Shown: piece by piece, positions 34,855 through 48,955 of the stretch
Layout of the letters: every line of letters begins with the position of its first letter
Position numbering within the stretch: the first letter of the stretch is position 1
Assembly: GCA_009741485.1 (NCBI GenBank)
Contig: CM019217.1
Span: 31,616,207 to 31,680,206 of the forward strand
DNA: 64,000 nt
From: Malurus cyaneus samueli
Taxonomy: Eukaryota; Chordata; Aves; Passeriformes; Maluridae
Direction: 5' to 3'
Made by a program: the position numbers and the translations under genes
Notes under the pieces: generated by a model
Told to the model about the DNA's origin: nothing
Seen by the model: the letters and a program-made list of their open reading frames with translations, nothing else
The model's database searches: none

Positions 34855-37347
34855 ATTCCATCTAGGTTCAGGATTTTGATCACTGCTACTGGTGTTTAGC
34901 AACTTCAATGCTTATTTTCTTACAAATCTTCATTTAGATTTTAAGTTTGCTCAACTTTAAACTTTTATGTCTATTATATTATTTTAGGTATAGCGCATCT
35001 AGGCTATGACATCAGTACCTAACCAAGACTTTTAAATATATACATTCTATATTCATTTTCATAACTACAAGAAATAACAAATACCTCAAGTAACAACTGG
35101 AATGGTTGGTCACATCTTTAGAAACAGACATTCTTTCGTTTTGAAACCTTAATTGAATGTTATTAGGCAAAACTTTGTAGATGTTATTGGCTGGTTCCAG
35201 TAGAACAAAAAAAGAATTTTCCATATTGCATTAATTTTTTTTCAAAGTTAATACTTTAATATCATGTAAGAAGGGGAAAAAAATGATATCTTGCAAATTG
35301 TCGTGGGATGGGAGCTGCCCATCAGCCATTACGGATTTCTCACACCTCTAAGACCAACTGCCTTAACTTTCTTTTTGTAGAGTTCCTTCACTGTAACTAA
35401 AATATATAATAAGCTTATTTCAAAAACATGTGATTGATAAACTGATTTGCTTAAATATGGCTTTCTAATGCTACTTTGTTTGCCTTAGCACTCTTATTCA
35501 CTATTCATGAAGGATGTGAGTTCAGCTCTAAAGTATCCTTTTCTTGCTAGTCCATTCTATGATACCATTCCTCAGTTCCATCATTCTTACTGAAATCTAG
35601 TACCTCATCATCTAGCTGACACTGTTTCTTCACTTATCATTCTATTACAGTTCTTTATTTAATTTTTTTCCCTATATATGTTTTTCTGAACCATCTGTTT
35701 TCTCTTTTTCTGGGTCTCCAGTGTACTAGTCCTACAGAATGCAGATGGCTAATTTTGTCTGCTGACACTATTTTTAAGAGTAAAACACCCTTAAAATACC
35801 TGCCTTAATGTGGGGCATGTTGATCTGATGAGATTTGAAAAGGAGCTGGAAGAATGACTCTTTAGGAGGAACTGAGAGGACACAGCAGACGTCCTGAGCT
35901 TTGTGCCCACTCACATGGGAGAGGGGATTTTATTGACTCGCCACTCTCCCCTTCTCCTAAGAAAAGCAGCAGCTGCCAGGATGCTCTGTGCTTCTTGTTT
36001 TCTGAAGCTTCAACAGCCTCCATGCCTGCTGTATTATCAAGAAGCAGGGTTTATCCTCAAGGACAAAGAATTATTCTCTTTAGGAGATACAAAAGCTGCA
36101 TGGATCTTTTCTTATCCTGCCATCTCAGTTGTTCTCAGGTAAAATGCTAAATTTAGGGCTTCAGCTACTGGATAGCGCACTTCATTTAACATTGCAGTTC
36201 CACAAGTTTGTTTGTTATTTCAGGGAGGAATATGAAAGAACAGGACCATCTATCTCCTGAATATAAAGTGACATAGGATGCCATGAGGGACATAGGCTTC
36301 AGTAACTCTTTTTGCAGGATGTGGTTTTTGTTATGCTAAATGAGAATCATTCAGATGTGTAGATTGCAGGTACTGTCAATAACCTCATTAAATTAGTTCA
36401 AACATATTTTCCAGGAGATTTTTTTCCTACATCCAGTGTAGTATACTTCAACTCTCTGTAATTATCTACAACCAACCTGTAACATGATATTTAGCTGAGA
36501 TACACTATCATTTAGATATAAACTGGAAAACCCCAACAACAAGCCCCAAACAACACTTTATTATTTACCTATGGATTGCTTCAAATTTGGAAGCAAAATT
36601 TTTAAAAATCAGTTGTTTCTTCAGATTCCCATATAGATAACTATATTTCATATTAACATTCATGCTCAAATATTATAACAAAAGACTAAATTTTGATGAT
36701 TCTACAGGAAGTAGTCCATTGCTACTCTGAAAACTGTCATTTCTCAGCCAAAACCTACCCAAATACAAAGCTATTGTATTTTAAAAATATTAATCTAAAT
36801 CATTATAATTAAACATTGACAGAATTATATGCCTTGGAGTTTCTTCTATTTCACTGCTGAATTGATAACTAACATAACTTGAACTGATGTTGCGTCCACT
36901 ATGAGAGGCGTCAATACGTCAAGCGATGAAATGCATCATTTTAATAAATAAATAATTTTTCAGTTGATGACAAAAGACATTAAGTAAAGACTCGTCCAGA
37001 TTTGCTGAGGAGTAGTCTTGTGTTCTATTTAGGATCTTATCTTGCTCACTCTTAGAATGGGAATTAGAAAACAAAGTTATATTAAATTGTTTTTCATTGA
37101 TATTACTAACTTTGTATTTCAAATTGTAAACATACTGAAAAAAATATTGTTATTTTTAAAGTCAAATGGAAAAGAACCAATTCTTCAATTTTATACATTG
37201 TACCTCTCTCTTCTATATCTAGAAAAAAAATTAGCCACTGAATAGTTCACTTGAAAGGAGAGTAACAAGTTTTCATCTAAGACTGAAGTGCTGGAAGCAG
37301 TGAAGAAGCAATTACAAGTTTTAAATATAAGTCAACCAACAATTCCC
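34855..37347. other. AT-rich DNA with one GC-richer patch
   Basis: The patch at about 35860-36060 is GC-richer and holds a 79-codon plus-strand frame without a recognised domain. Nothing else noted. Confidence 0.55.
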
Positions 37348-37374
37348 AAAAAAAAAAAAAAAAAAAAAAAAAAA
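37348..37374. repeat. Poly-A homopolymer (27 A)
   Basis: An uninterrupted A run. I looked for a processed-gene body upstream and a direct repeat around it and saw neither. Confidence 0.95.
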
Positions 37375-40300
37375 CGTCTAAAACTGCCTATTCTTTGAAG
37401 AAGAAAGTTACAATACCTATTTATGAGAACAACCTGCCAAGGAGCTTATAAATTCTGATGAATTTAGGTAGGAAAGAAAAGATAATTTTCAGAACCTGAC
37501 AGTTATTACTGGACTTGTTAGCAATGTAATGTGTCTGTAGGTTAAGGTGCTGGCAGACATTCCTCAGTAACTAGGCTATAAAACAGTAGAAAACTGATGC
37601 TTTATTAAAAAAAAAAACGTAAATAAGAGTTTTCCATCATTGACTTTGGGAAGACTTTCATTATTCAGATGTTACTAGCTGACTGCATTGACACACTGCA
37701 GTACCTCTAACTATTAGAGAAGCTAATGCCATGCTTTTACTCAGCTTGCGGTTGGCAGATGAATATTTATTTTAGGCTCTATGACCACACCTAGAAACAA
37801 CAGAGATAATGCAAGCTGGTTAGAAAAAGAAGCAGATCTTACACATTTTTTTACAAACAGCCCTACCAAAGCCCATCTGCGTATGCTCAAAAGTCTTCAG
37901 GATTCCTGGTTTTGCAGGACTCTACTTCTTTTTGGGGTCGGTTTGGGGTTTTTTTTCAGTGAAGGATAAGTCTTTGTGCACATAAATATGAGAATTTACA
38001 TTTTAAAAAATCCCTCATTAATTTCAAAGTTTCAAATAGTTCTCATGCTAACATCCCCAAACTTATACACACTTTACCCTATACAAATTTTGCTGCATCA
38101 TCATGAGTTTAATGTTATCTTTTTGTCCTGTACATTTGTTACTCATTTACCAGATTTTAATGCTCAGATTTTATCATACTAACGTATGTTCTGCCTTCAT
38201 CTAACAAGATCTAGAAAAAAAATCTGCAGATAGCTTTCTGCATTTTCACCAAAGTCCTTTTGTTTATATAAAGTATCATGGTGGTCCTACTGGGGCAGAG
38301 TGAAGAACAACATGCTCTCACACAGAACCTGTGGGAACTGCATTCATTCTGAAGCAGGAAGTGGGTTGGGAAGAAAGGATCCTATAATTGAAAAAAAATA
38401 ACAGAAGAGACAAGAAAAGGAAAGGTGTGTAAGAAGGGGTGCCTAGGAGCTGAAATAAGCTCTTTCTTCTTTTTTCTTTAAGATGTTAGTTATTCTCAGT
38501 CATCTTGACTCATCTTTCTCCTCTTTCCTTTCTTCCCTCTCTTCCTGCTCTCTTTGCTTCCTCTTCAAAGCAAAAGACAATTGGGCTTTATCAGGAAACA
38601 AACTTTAGCAAGTCATTGTCATGACTGAATAGACTTTTGCATACTGGTGGTGGTGACTGAGTTGCAGAAAGCCTGTTCAACTCCATATTCAAAATATATC
38701 AAAAACTACAATTGACTTTCTTAGGACAGAACTGTGAGCTTTAGGTTTGGTGGATTTTAGGAGAGCAACAAGAGTAAGTTTAATTCCAGCTAAGTCATTG
38801 AAAAGAGAAAACACAATAACAAAATAGAAAATAATGCAAAAAAACCCAAGGTCAGAAGCTTTGGTTTTCCTGCAGTGGCTGTTCAAGTTTTAACTTTAGC
38901 AAGCTTTTCCTGTTGAGAAAATTACTACGTATTCCAGAAATGTGCATGCATTATCTAATGTTGCAGTATACAATGTTTGCTTGATAACTTGTGCACCATT
39001 TTCCTGCAAGTCTTCCCTTTCACTTCCCACCAGGTTTTCTAAGTTCTATTAACAGCATGAAAAAGAAATAATTGCTATAGTTCTAAGCATCCTCTTTTCC
39101 CTTGAAGCTCCACAGCAGCTGAAGGTACAAAGCCCCCTTACAGAATAGAATCTAAAGTGATTCTAGTCAATCAGCAGTCTCAGTTGCTCTCATTTTGCTT
39201 CTGCAGGTTGTAAAGATATCAGCATGGAAGATAAAAATAATTTAGCAAATAAATATATTGCGAGCAATTACACAAATATTGCTTACTGAGTTTCAAATTA
39301 ACAGTTTTCTTTAGTCAGTCTTCATTTTGCACTTCATTAGTTCAAAGTTTCTTGTTTTGAAGATCATGTGTGAAGATTTCCCAGTCCTAAAATATTAATT
39401 GCTCTATGTACAAAGTAATTTTGATGCTGTAATGCTTTGTTATTATTATTTCAAAACCTCTTGCCTGAGAACACAAAAGCTGCCATGGTCTTTTTGCCCT
39501 GAAATGGATTCTTTCACCCAATGTGCAAGAGAACAAACCCCACACGGCGTCAAGGTATTTCATTCATTTAGGGTTCTGTGCAGAAAACATTCTGGGTGGC
39601 AAATCCACAAAGCTAGCACTACTATTATCTAAACTTTTCACTATTTATACTTCAGCAAATAAAGGCATTAATGTTCATTGGCTATATGTTAGATAGTTCT
39701 CTCATTAATTAGTATTCTATCATCTATTGCTTAAATTATTCTCTCCCTTCTTATGCTAATTAGTCCACATGCTCAATTTCTTCTTCTTTTGAATTGTTGG
39801 GTTTCACTGTCCACTGCTGGAATTACCCTTTACCCAGACTGAGGAGCTGGCCTTGTTTGTTTCTCGTATTCTGGCTTTGACTTGGTTATTTTGAGAAGTG
39901 TCCTTGCTGAGCATTTCATTATGTCTGAGTTAACTTGATATATTACCTCAAATTTCTTTTTTGTCTATTATTTCTTTATAAATGCAGTGACTGAGGCTTA
40001 ATAAAGCTGCAGTTACTGTGACATGTTAAACATAATTTATCTATTTGGAAACTGCACATCAGTCTTGTACAACTCACACAGTACAGCATATTATATCCTT
40101 GTATCAATGTTCATAAAATTAAGAAAAACAAGCACTTCTGGTATTTACAGAAAAGGGGAAAATGAGGAGAAGAAAGAAGTTGGTATTTTCAACATTTAGA
40201 ATTCTGTAATTACCACATTTTTCTTCTTAACAACACTGACAATCATGTTCAGCAAAAACTAGATATTCAATTCAACTTTAATTGACTTAATTTTGCCTCT

Positions 40301-41643
40301 GAATATGATGGATTGAACTCTTGGGAAATCATATGTGTTCTATAGAAACCTTTTTGTCATAGAATTGCAAAATTTCATTAAAAAATGTTTGACATTTACA
40401 TCTTCTGGAAATTAGTGTATAAGTTTCTTTCATTGAAAACATCAAAAGAAAATGGTGCCAGCGCTTCATAGATACCAATATTCTGATTATATACATTGAA
40501 AGCAATTATTACAGCATTTTAAAAGAATTTTTTTCTCAGAATTTTCTTCATGAATTATTTTTCCTTCCACTTTTGAATATAGCAGGGTCTTGCTTCAAAT
40601 AAGAATGTAACACACAATAATGGCAAAATAGAATGGTTGCTCTCTTGCTGTTCTTGAGCACCTCTCAGTCCAGCTCTTAGCACTACATACACATAAGGTT
40701 GTTACAACAAGCACAGCTGCTTTCTCACGGCCTAAACATCCTGCTCATCTATTCTCATGCCCAAAACTTCCCATTCACCTCTGCCAGACATGCTCATGCA
40801 ATTTCATACTTGCATTTTCTAAGTCAGAACAAGTGCCTTGTACTCTGGTCTATCATAGCTATCCTATTATCCAGAAAGATTAAGGTGACCTTTTTTCCAG
40901 TTAATAAGGGAAGTAAAAAAAAAAGATTTTTGCTGCTATGTTGTTACATTGTTATGTCTGGGATGCTTGCTAGTCAGCAAAATATTAAGTTACAATTTCC
41001 TCATAGAATGATATATGTTACACATTTTGGCTATAAAATCCTTACAAAAAAATTAATATCATTTTCATCTAAAGTGTGCTATGGAATTAATAAATTTCTT
41101 ATACTGGTTAATACATCAAGCTATGCTTATCCATTTGAATATTTCTTGACTATGGTGTAATAATATGACTGAGAAATTGTTGCTTAGGAACTTTCCTATC
41201 CTCATGAATATTACTCTTCTGCAAGGTTATATTGAATAACTGCTTTACTGTCAGCAATATGATAACTATAGTACACTCCCACACTTTCTTTTTTCTATCA
41301 GAAATAACTCTAGCCTAACTCGGCAGGAAAAAACTTAGCAAGGTAACAAGTTGCACAGAATTTCTGTGCAGGTGTCTAAAGAAAGAGCAAAGTAGTGGTT
41401 CATTTCTCTTTGGGAGAAGTTGACTATGTCTACAAAGAGAAGACTGATTTTGGATCTTTTCCTGTATATATAAGGTGGTAGCAAAAATTATTTGGTTTCA
41501 CCGTGTGTTTAACAATATAAAAGCAGTTGTATGCAGATACAGACAACATATCTCAAAAATAAGTGCCCTTGGCATAGTAGAAATAAACTTCATTTTAATC
41601 TGACTACTGATGAGTGCTGCATCCTGATGCAACAATGACTGCA
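37375..41643. other. AT-rich DNA, no recognised feature
   Basis: It contains one 153-codon plus-strand frame (40699-41160), rich in L, I, F, K and S. No domain, promoter or splice pattern supports it. A pyrimidine-rich patch occurs at about 38461-38570. Confidence 0.58.
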
Positions 41644-41790
41644 CAAAAAAAAAAAAAAAAAAAACCCACAAAAAAAAACAAAAAAACAAAAACCAAAAAA
41701 AAAAAAAAAAAACAAACAAAAAAAAAACAAACGCAAGAAAAAAACCAAAGAAACACAAAACCCAACAAAACCTAACAAAACCCCCAATAA
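41644..41790 (-). repeat. A/C low-complexity tract, about 150 bp
   Basis: Long A runs broken by single or double C, with AACAAAACC words at the right end. T is absent from most of it. The two minus-strand frames over it (87 and 99 codons) are F/V/L strings and artefacts. Confidence 0.9.
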
Positions 41791-44700
41791 AATCCACATT
41801 TCATTATCAAAGGAGCAGAAAAATTTTGTACTATGAGTAAAATTGGCATCCATAAATTATCAATGCATACTCAAATATACACTAAAATGATTTGTATGTT
41901 TCATAAACTTGGGCAACTCAAGGTCTGCATACTGTTTTCCTAGTTAGGTTTCATTTTACTATGAATCTAATTGATTGATCATGCAACAATTAAAGGCCTG
42001 TTGATCAGGCATGGATGTGTTGTACCTGAGAATACTTGTTTTAAACCTAAGTGATAAAATATATCAGTTTATTTTATTATTAATTTTTTACCTGTGTGGC
42101 ATCATAGAAAAGATCAGTAGAATTTTTTACCAATTAAAATGGAAGAGAAGAACAATTTCTGTAGTTCTATTTTAAATTATTCTATCCATTCAGCAATTCA
42201 ATGTGCTGTTAATTTTTTTTATTTATGTCTGAATAAATATAAGTTCAAATCTGAAAACATAACAGAAGAATAATTTTAATCTCTCAAATTAATCTTTCAG
42301 CAAGCTGTCATATATATTATGCAGGAAGTAAATATCTCAACAAGCAGGTAAATTATTTTTGGGATTTTATATATCTTGTATGATACATTATTTCAATGAG
42401 GAGAAATTATCTGTGTTATCCTCTGTAACAGCTGTAAAGGTTTGTATACCACTGCCTTGATAATTTTGTTTCTTTATGCCCATTATCTATGGTTAAAATC
42501 TCAATGGCCTCACCCAAAAAACTGAAGGAATATATTTTCTTTAAGAAATGCTGCACCACATAATCAGAAATAATCCAACTTGCCTATCCTTTCACTGTTA
42601 AAAGCTGTAATTTGAATACTGATGTGGACCACTGCTTTAAACACCGTAACACAAAAGAGCTTCTTAATGCATACAATATTATTTTGGTTATCCATATAAA
42701 CGCTGAAGAAAATCTGTATTTCCTTTTAGGCTGTTCATTTTCTGGAAGCATTAAGTTGAATGTTAACTTAAACATTTAAATACCACTATTTGCTGAAGGG
42801 AATTACTTTGAAGAATGATGCTGATCCCAACAAGAGCAGATGTCTACTTATATGTTCCAAAAACCTCAACTAAAATTCACTTTCAGTAATGAATACTTCT
42901 ATTCACTTGCTTGCAAATTATAAAAGGATCAAGAATTTTTCACAGAAAAAAAATTCCCAATAACTTGTGAAGTGGTGGTAAAAGTTATAAGATACTAACA
43001 AGTCACAGTCTTTGAAAGACAAAATTCCCAGTTTTATCCAGATGAATATTTCAGATAGATTTTTTCTTTATTTTTCCTCTAGATGAAAATGATTTTTAGT
43101 TATCTACCAATTACGTGAAGAGAGTAATAAAACAAGTATATACATTTCATCAATGGTTTAGCAACCCTGATTAACATTACATGGCCTTTTCAATTCAAGG
43201 TTTTAACAGAAATAATACTTAAATTACAGGTCCCAATCCAAAAAAAAACTAATCAGCAAATATTTTCAAATTATTTCTCGGTTATTTTACTCCTGCAACA
43301 ATTTCTAATAGGTTCACTGCTTTGTTTCAACATGTTAAGCCAATTTTTTGATATTTCTCTGATTCAGCTGGCCATGATAAAGACATCAGAATTGCCTATC
43401 CAGAATTTTCCACTACCTGTACAAAGACTGTCCAGCAGCCAAGATTGTCACCCTTGGATCCACTCTAAAAGGAGATGCTCAGTATTTACAAATATAATTT
43501 TGCTTGTTTTAAACACTTTTCTTCCCTTTTATTTATATCTCAATAGGCTTAATTCTGCAGCTGTTCCTTAAATTGATGTCAGGGCCCTGAGTCCATCCCC
43601 CTCCTGGAGGTTTGCTGCATGGCTTCAAGGATTATTATTACCCTTTGCTTCCTGCAACTATAATTGGATGCGGTAAATACAAACATATTGCTGGCAGGCT
43701 TTAAAAATACCAAGTAAGAATAATTAAAATATCTGTAATATGGTTCCTTTCAGTTGTTTATCATACAAATGATAACATGACAATGTTAGTCCAGTTGTAA
43801 CAAAAGAATTTTTTTAAAAGTATTTCCCTGCAGTAACACAAAATGTTCCTGTTTGCCTCTGCAGAATGCAAACAGAAAACTTCCTCACTGCAAATGAAAG
43901 TCTTGGCTTTCACTTAAATCAATTATTTTCGAAATACCTGTTAGAGCAAGAATCACATCTCACTTCCTCTGTGAGCCACAAAAGCAATTAACCTTGCAAA
44001 AAACTCTGCCCTTCTTCGTTCGCTTGAAACATCAACGAAATTCTCTCTTTTGAAGTCCCAGACAAATTAAAAGTATTCCAGAATCTTCAAACAAGGAAGC
44101 CTGCAGTTTGTTGCATTCTTAGCTTTTTGCCTGAGATTTGTGAGATCCCCCTGAATTCCACTGGCAGCCCAAGATGCAGAAACCAGCTCAGGTATAATTT
44201 CCAAATCAAGTCTCTTCTTCAGCAATGCTCACCCTGCACTCAAGTATTTTTGGAGCATAACTTCTCCTATGCTGCCCTAGGGACCTCTCCTCTCTTACAC
44301 AAGCCCACAATCACATTTCTCAAATTTCTGATTGGGTCAGGAAATTATCACCTTTGCCCATCTCCTGTCCTCGTGCTACATCACCAAGTGTTCTCAGACC
44401 TTTGCAGAATAAACTTGGTGGCTTGACTCCTGTGATTCCATCTGCCTTTTAAAAATTAAATAAAGCAGAGAAGCTTCTGTGCAGCATTGACAGTTAGAGA
44501 AGCTCATCTGCTTCTTAGCAGGGTCTTGCCCTCAGAGCAAGACAGCAGGGAGCTACAACAGCAGAAACCTTGTACCAATCACAGCCTTGCTCTTTCCTGG
44601 GGTGTAACGTTCAAATCAGTGCAGCTGATGAGGGAAATCTTATATTTCTGAAGAAAATTAAGCAAAGACAGAAAGCTGAGTATGATGGGAGATCAGTGTG

Positions 44701-46989
44701 ACAGAAGAGTGTGACAGGACAGGCAAAGATGCCCTGAGCTAGTGACAGATGAAACTGGCATATTTTTGTTACATTACCCTTTTGAAGAAATAATGCCTTC
44801 TTTTCAAGTCCTCTTCTTTGTTTCTTCTTCTCTGCCATTTTATTTTTTAAAAAGTTCTCAGGACAACTACCTCAGAACTAAAATACAAATTGAATGGTGA
44901 AGTTTTTTATTGCTTATTCAAACTGATTCCTAAGAAACACCCTATTTGAAAGTGGCATTGAATCCCCCTCAGAAAGAATGATTTACCTGTTAAGAATCAA
45001 ATTAAACTTGTAAAGAGAATAAGAATGTAGTAATTTGAGCAGCAATTTGACCCATCTGCCTTCCTCAGTTATGCTTCTCTTTCCCTGCACATACAGATCT
45101 GACTGAGATTTTTTTTTTTAATGCTCAATCTCCTGGGCTGTAAAGCTTCCCCCAGCTGCAATCACATAAAAATTGGAGATCCCATCCCCTGCTTGTATTT
45201 TTCTTTCTCTCTTATTTTTTTTTTTTTAATGTAGGGTTTGGACCATCAAACCCATTTTTTAAACCAAACTATAGTTTTGAAATATTTCAGAAGGTGGAAT
45301 GTTTACACTTGTTCCACATGTATTTTTTCTCTTGTCAGTTTGTGTTATCCCTGCATAAGGTTTTGCCTCCAATTCTGCAGAATATCTTTTGAGTAATGTT
45401 AAAATTTTTCAAACATTTTTTTTTTTACTAAGGAAGAGGAGTGGCTGAAGCAGGCACATGTATCAACAATTCTTACTGCGGTAACTCTTTCTGTAATCTA
45501 AAGCAAAAAGGAAGTGTTGGAACCAATTTTTTTTTTTTTCAGGAGAAAGCAGAAATACACCAGAATATAGTGGCAAGTATAAAAATGTATGGAAGAAAGT
45601 ACTGTACATCTCAAAAGTCTTGCATCTTTCAAATTATTATTTCACTTGAGTATGACACCAGATGAGAGAACTCTGTTCAGAGCTTGAGCATTACTCAGGT
45701 GAACGTTGCAGTATCACCCTTATTGCAAATACAGAAAACACCTATTTTCCAAACAAAACTTGGAATGCTCTTCTATCAGGAGCATTTAGTTTCCTCGGGG
45801 ACTTTTTTTGTCTTTTGTCCTTTGGCTCAGCCTAGAGATGGGGTAAAATTGAGAGAAAAATAAAATCCACCATGAATGGGTCTGAAGACAACTAGGCAAA
45901 CCAAACTAAAGGCAGCTAAATTTTTTTCTCTGGAAGATATTTTTATTTTTAACTAATTGAAGATCTGACTTGTCCAAATGACTGCCTAAAGTTAAGGTTG
46001 GGACAGACAGAAAGTCTAGAATTTCAACTAGAACAGTGCTGGACAAAGACTGCCAAGATTTGGGTGAAAGGAAGCATAGCACGTATATGGAGTTAGGAAA
46101 TCAACGTTAGTCAAATTTATCTTTTAACAGTTAAATAGAACAAATTGACTAGCTAATACCTCATTAATAATGAAGCTAGTTCTTGAACACAATTTTCTAA
46201 GATGTGTCTCTTTTCTCTGTCATCCATTCTGTGTCCTTCTGGCTCCAAATGCTGTCAGTTACAGTCCTCCTCAGGAAGACTTGGAGACAGGGAGGTAGCA
46301 ACAGCTTTCCATTTCTTCTTTTGCATCACAGCAATCACAAATCATATTCAAGATGAAGGCTGCTGCCTTTCATTTTCCTTAGGGAAAGAAAAAAACCAGG
46401 CAGACAGTTTTAATATGATCACTCTGACCGTTTTCCACAACATTAATCTAACTTGTCAAGATGTGGAGACATATTTAAGTATTTTGTTGGTTTCCTCTTA
46501 TCTTTCCCATTAAGATTATCTCTGCAAGATCTACTGTATTGATCACAGTACACAGTACACATATAAGCACCATAAATACAAGACTAACATTGGAATTTGC
46601 TGCAACAGAAAGACAGAAATTCAACCTCATGTTTGAAAACGCTGTTTCCAAGAGTAGCCTGATGCAAAATTGTCCCTCAAGAGAGCAATGAAGCTCCTGT
46701 CTATGATGTTTCTTTATATTCATATATTTCCTCATTTCCCATGTTCACTGTAAGAACTGGTATCTGAGAAATCACATGGAAAGAGAATTTTGAGAAATAT
46801 CACACCACTGTGCTAAGTTGAGCCCTTTGTCTTATACGCAGTCATCTTCCTTGAAAAACATACAAAATGAAAAACACTTCACTAATTCCAGGCCTCAGAA
46901 CATGAACTCACCTTGGGTACTCTTATTCTGTGGGGCTTTATGAAAATAATCATAGGTAATAGTTTGAAAATGTTTTGAAGACAACCAAG
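41791..46989. other. AT-rich DNA, one unassigned GC-richer patch
   Basis: The interval at about 44100-44430 is GC-richer and carries a 99-codon plus-strand frame ending just after an AATAAA at 44408. The layout could be the end of an old LTR or a chance frame. I see no terminal repeats or domain and leave it unassigned. Elsewhere only homopolymers. Confidence 0.5.
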
Positions 46990-47800
46990 CTTGCATGGCA
47001 TTTGTGTGGCAAGGTTGTGCAGTGAGGTGCCACAGGGATTTTGTGAAGATGTGTCACAGTGGCACCCATGAGGAACATACAGAGTTCTTCTAGATTTCTC
47101 TTCCAGTCAGCTGCAGGATGGACCCATTTTTGGCCAAGGCAAGTCCATCAGCAGCAATGGTAGTGCCCCTGCAAAAAGATATTTAACAAGAGATAAAAAC
47201 CACTGAGTAGCGGCAGCTGAGAGAAAGGAGTGAGAACATGTGAGAGCAACAGCTCCACAGACACCAAGCTCAATGCAGAAGTGGGGTGGAGGAGGTGCTT
47301 CAGCTGCTGGAGCTGAGATTCCTCTGCAGCCTGGAATGAAGACCATGATGAGTCTTCATGCTGTGCCCCTGCAGCCCATGGAGTTCCACAATGGATCAGA
47401 TATCCACCAGAGCACTTAGCTCCTTAAGGACTATACACCATGGAAAGGGCCCATGAAGGAAGTTCATGAAGAAATGTAGGCTGTGGGAAGGATTGACATT
47501 GGAGAAATTAAAGAAGGATGGTGTCTTGTGGATGGAACCCCACGCTGGGGCAGGGGAAGATCATGAGGAGGAAGGAATGACAGAGACACAGATAATGAAG
47601 TGACCACACTTCCCATTCCCCATCCCTCTGTGCCACTGGATCAGCAGAGGAGGGAGAAAAATCATGAGTGAGGTTGAGCCCAGGAAAAAGAGAGGGGTGG
47701 GAAGCAGAGGGCTTAGATTAATTCTTATTTCTTATTATCCTACTCTGATTTTGATTTGCCATAAACTAAATTAAGGTTTGCATCACCTCAGCCTTGAGAA
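46990..47800 (+). mobile_element. Decayed avian ERV LTR (ERVL-like)
   Basis: Landmarks of a common bird LTR family occur in the expected order: GCCAAGGCAAGTCCATCAGC (about 47133), AACCACTGAGTAGCGGCAGC (about 47198), ACAGACACCAAGCTCAATGC (47257-47276), GTGCCCCTGCAGCCCATGG (47363-47381), CCCCACGCTGGGGCAGGG (about 47538), CCCATTCCCCATCCCTCTGTG (47611-47631) and the U5 block ATTATCCTACTCTGATTTTG (47735-47754), followed by CATAAACTAAATTAA. The family and its ERVL assignment are from memory. The termini, target duplication and polyadenylation signal (AATAAA has become ATAAAC) are not clear. No internal retroviral genes adjoin it. The 79-codon minus-strand frame is antisense noise. Confidence 0.78.
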
Positions 47801-48786
47801 TGATATTAATTTTCATTATGAAAGATTAATTAAAGCATTTAAGTTCCTCATGCATTTTACATATTCTTTTGCACGCTAATCCAGCCTTTCCTGCATATTA
47901 CTGGAAAACAAATTTTAGCATTTGAGAGCTGATAACTCAATGATTTTTAGACAATTCTGTCAAGCAGAGAAGAGTGTACATGGCCTTGCATCCCTCAAAT
48001 GACATCAAATTCTGCAGCACTAAAATGTACACTCCAATGCCAAACAAGAAAACTTTGACTATCCGTAAGAGATCAAAAGTAGCGACTAGAGGGTATCTAA
48101 AGAAAACAGGTGAGCTCAAAAGCAATGGCACTCTTTTGTCTGTCTGCAGCTACAAGTACTTTGAAGACATAGCAGTGAAACTGCACATTTCTTATTTCAT
48201 GAAGACAAGTGAAAAATATTATTTCTGTAATGCTGTGGAAAGGCTTATTTATTTAGTAGCACTTCTGAATGGGAAAAGCTGACTTCAGCACAACAGGATG
48301 TATCTAGCTGCCTCTTTTATTTTTACAATAAGAGAAACTAGAGCTAGATACAATAAAGTTTCTCAAGATTAAAATTCAGCCATTTTTCATTCTACTATTC
48401 AGTTAGAAAACATAACAAATTACACAATCATTTTTGTATGTAGCTTGTTGGACGGAACACGGGCAGAGAGAGACCAGTTAAGAAATAACAAGAACTTTCC
48501 AAGGCTGGGTAACAATGTATTTCAAAAAGAGAAAGTACCTTGAGAATAAATAAGAACCTGCCTCAAGTAAGTAAAATATTTTGATGCTGAATTTTAAAAG
48601 AAAAAAAAAAATTCTCATGGTCCAATGTGTTTTTATTGGCAGGTATTTTCCTTAGCAATGATTCTGCTTTCAATATACAAAGTAGCACAAAATGCAAAAA
48701 ATGCTGTCTTTTATCCTTTCTTTCTTTTCCCCCACCCTTTGTTATTATCTATGCCTAAGATTACTGTTATTATTATTATTAATAAT
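47801..48786. other. AT-rich unique-looking DNA
   Basis: A 102-codon plus-strand frame (47974-48282) overlaps a minus-strand frame and shows no domain. No feature called. Confidence 0.58.
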
Positions 48787-48806
48787 GAGAAGAAGAAGAA
48801 GAAGAA
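48787..48806 (+). repeat. Short (GAA)n microsatellite
   Basis: Five to six GAA units next to TTATTATTATTAATAA (about 48768-48784). Both are short simple repeats. Confidence 0.85.
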
Positions 48807-48869
48807 ATATATTTTAATATAGTTTTGAAGGTTTCCTTTGTCTTCAATTTTTGACCTGCTAGTCAGGAT

Positions 48870-48955
48870 CTTTTTGTTTGGTTGGTTATTTTGTTGTTGG
48901 TTGGGTGGTTTTTTTGTTTTTTTTTGTTTGTTTGTTTTTTTGTTGGGGTTTTTTT
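48870..48955 (+). repeat. T/G low-complexity tract
   Basis: TTTTTGTTTGGTTGGTTA and TTGTTTGTTTGTTT words mixed with GGTTGGGTGGTT. It has the same composition class as the other T/G and A/C tracts of the window. The 90-codon frame starting in it is an artefact. Confidence 0.85.

Noticed and set aside
37348..37374. Poly-A run as the tail of a processed retrogene
   Set aside because: No gene-like body upstream and no direct repeats around a retrocopy-sized segment could be seen.
41498..41853. Minus-strand frames of 87 and 99 codons with apparent hydrophobic segments
   Set aside because: The hydrophobic part is the complement of the A/C tract at 41644-41790.
44100..44430. Possible old LTR ending in AATAAA
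   Set aside because: No TG/CA termini, TATA box or target duplication could be placed; left as unassigned.
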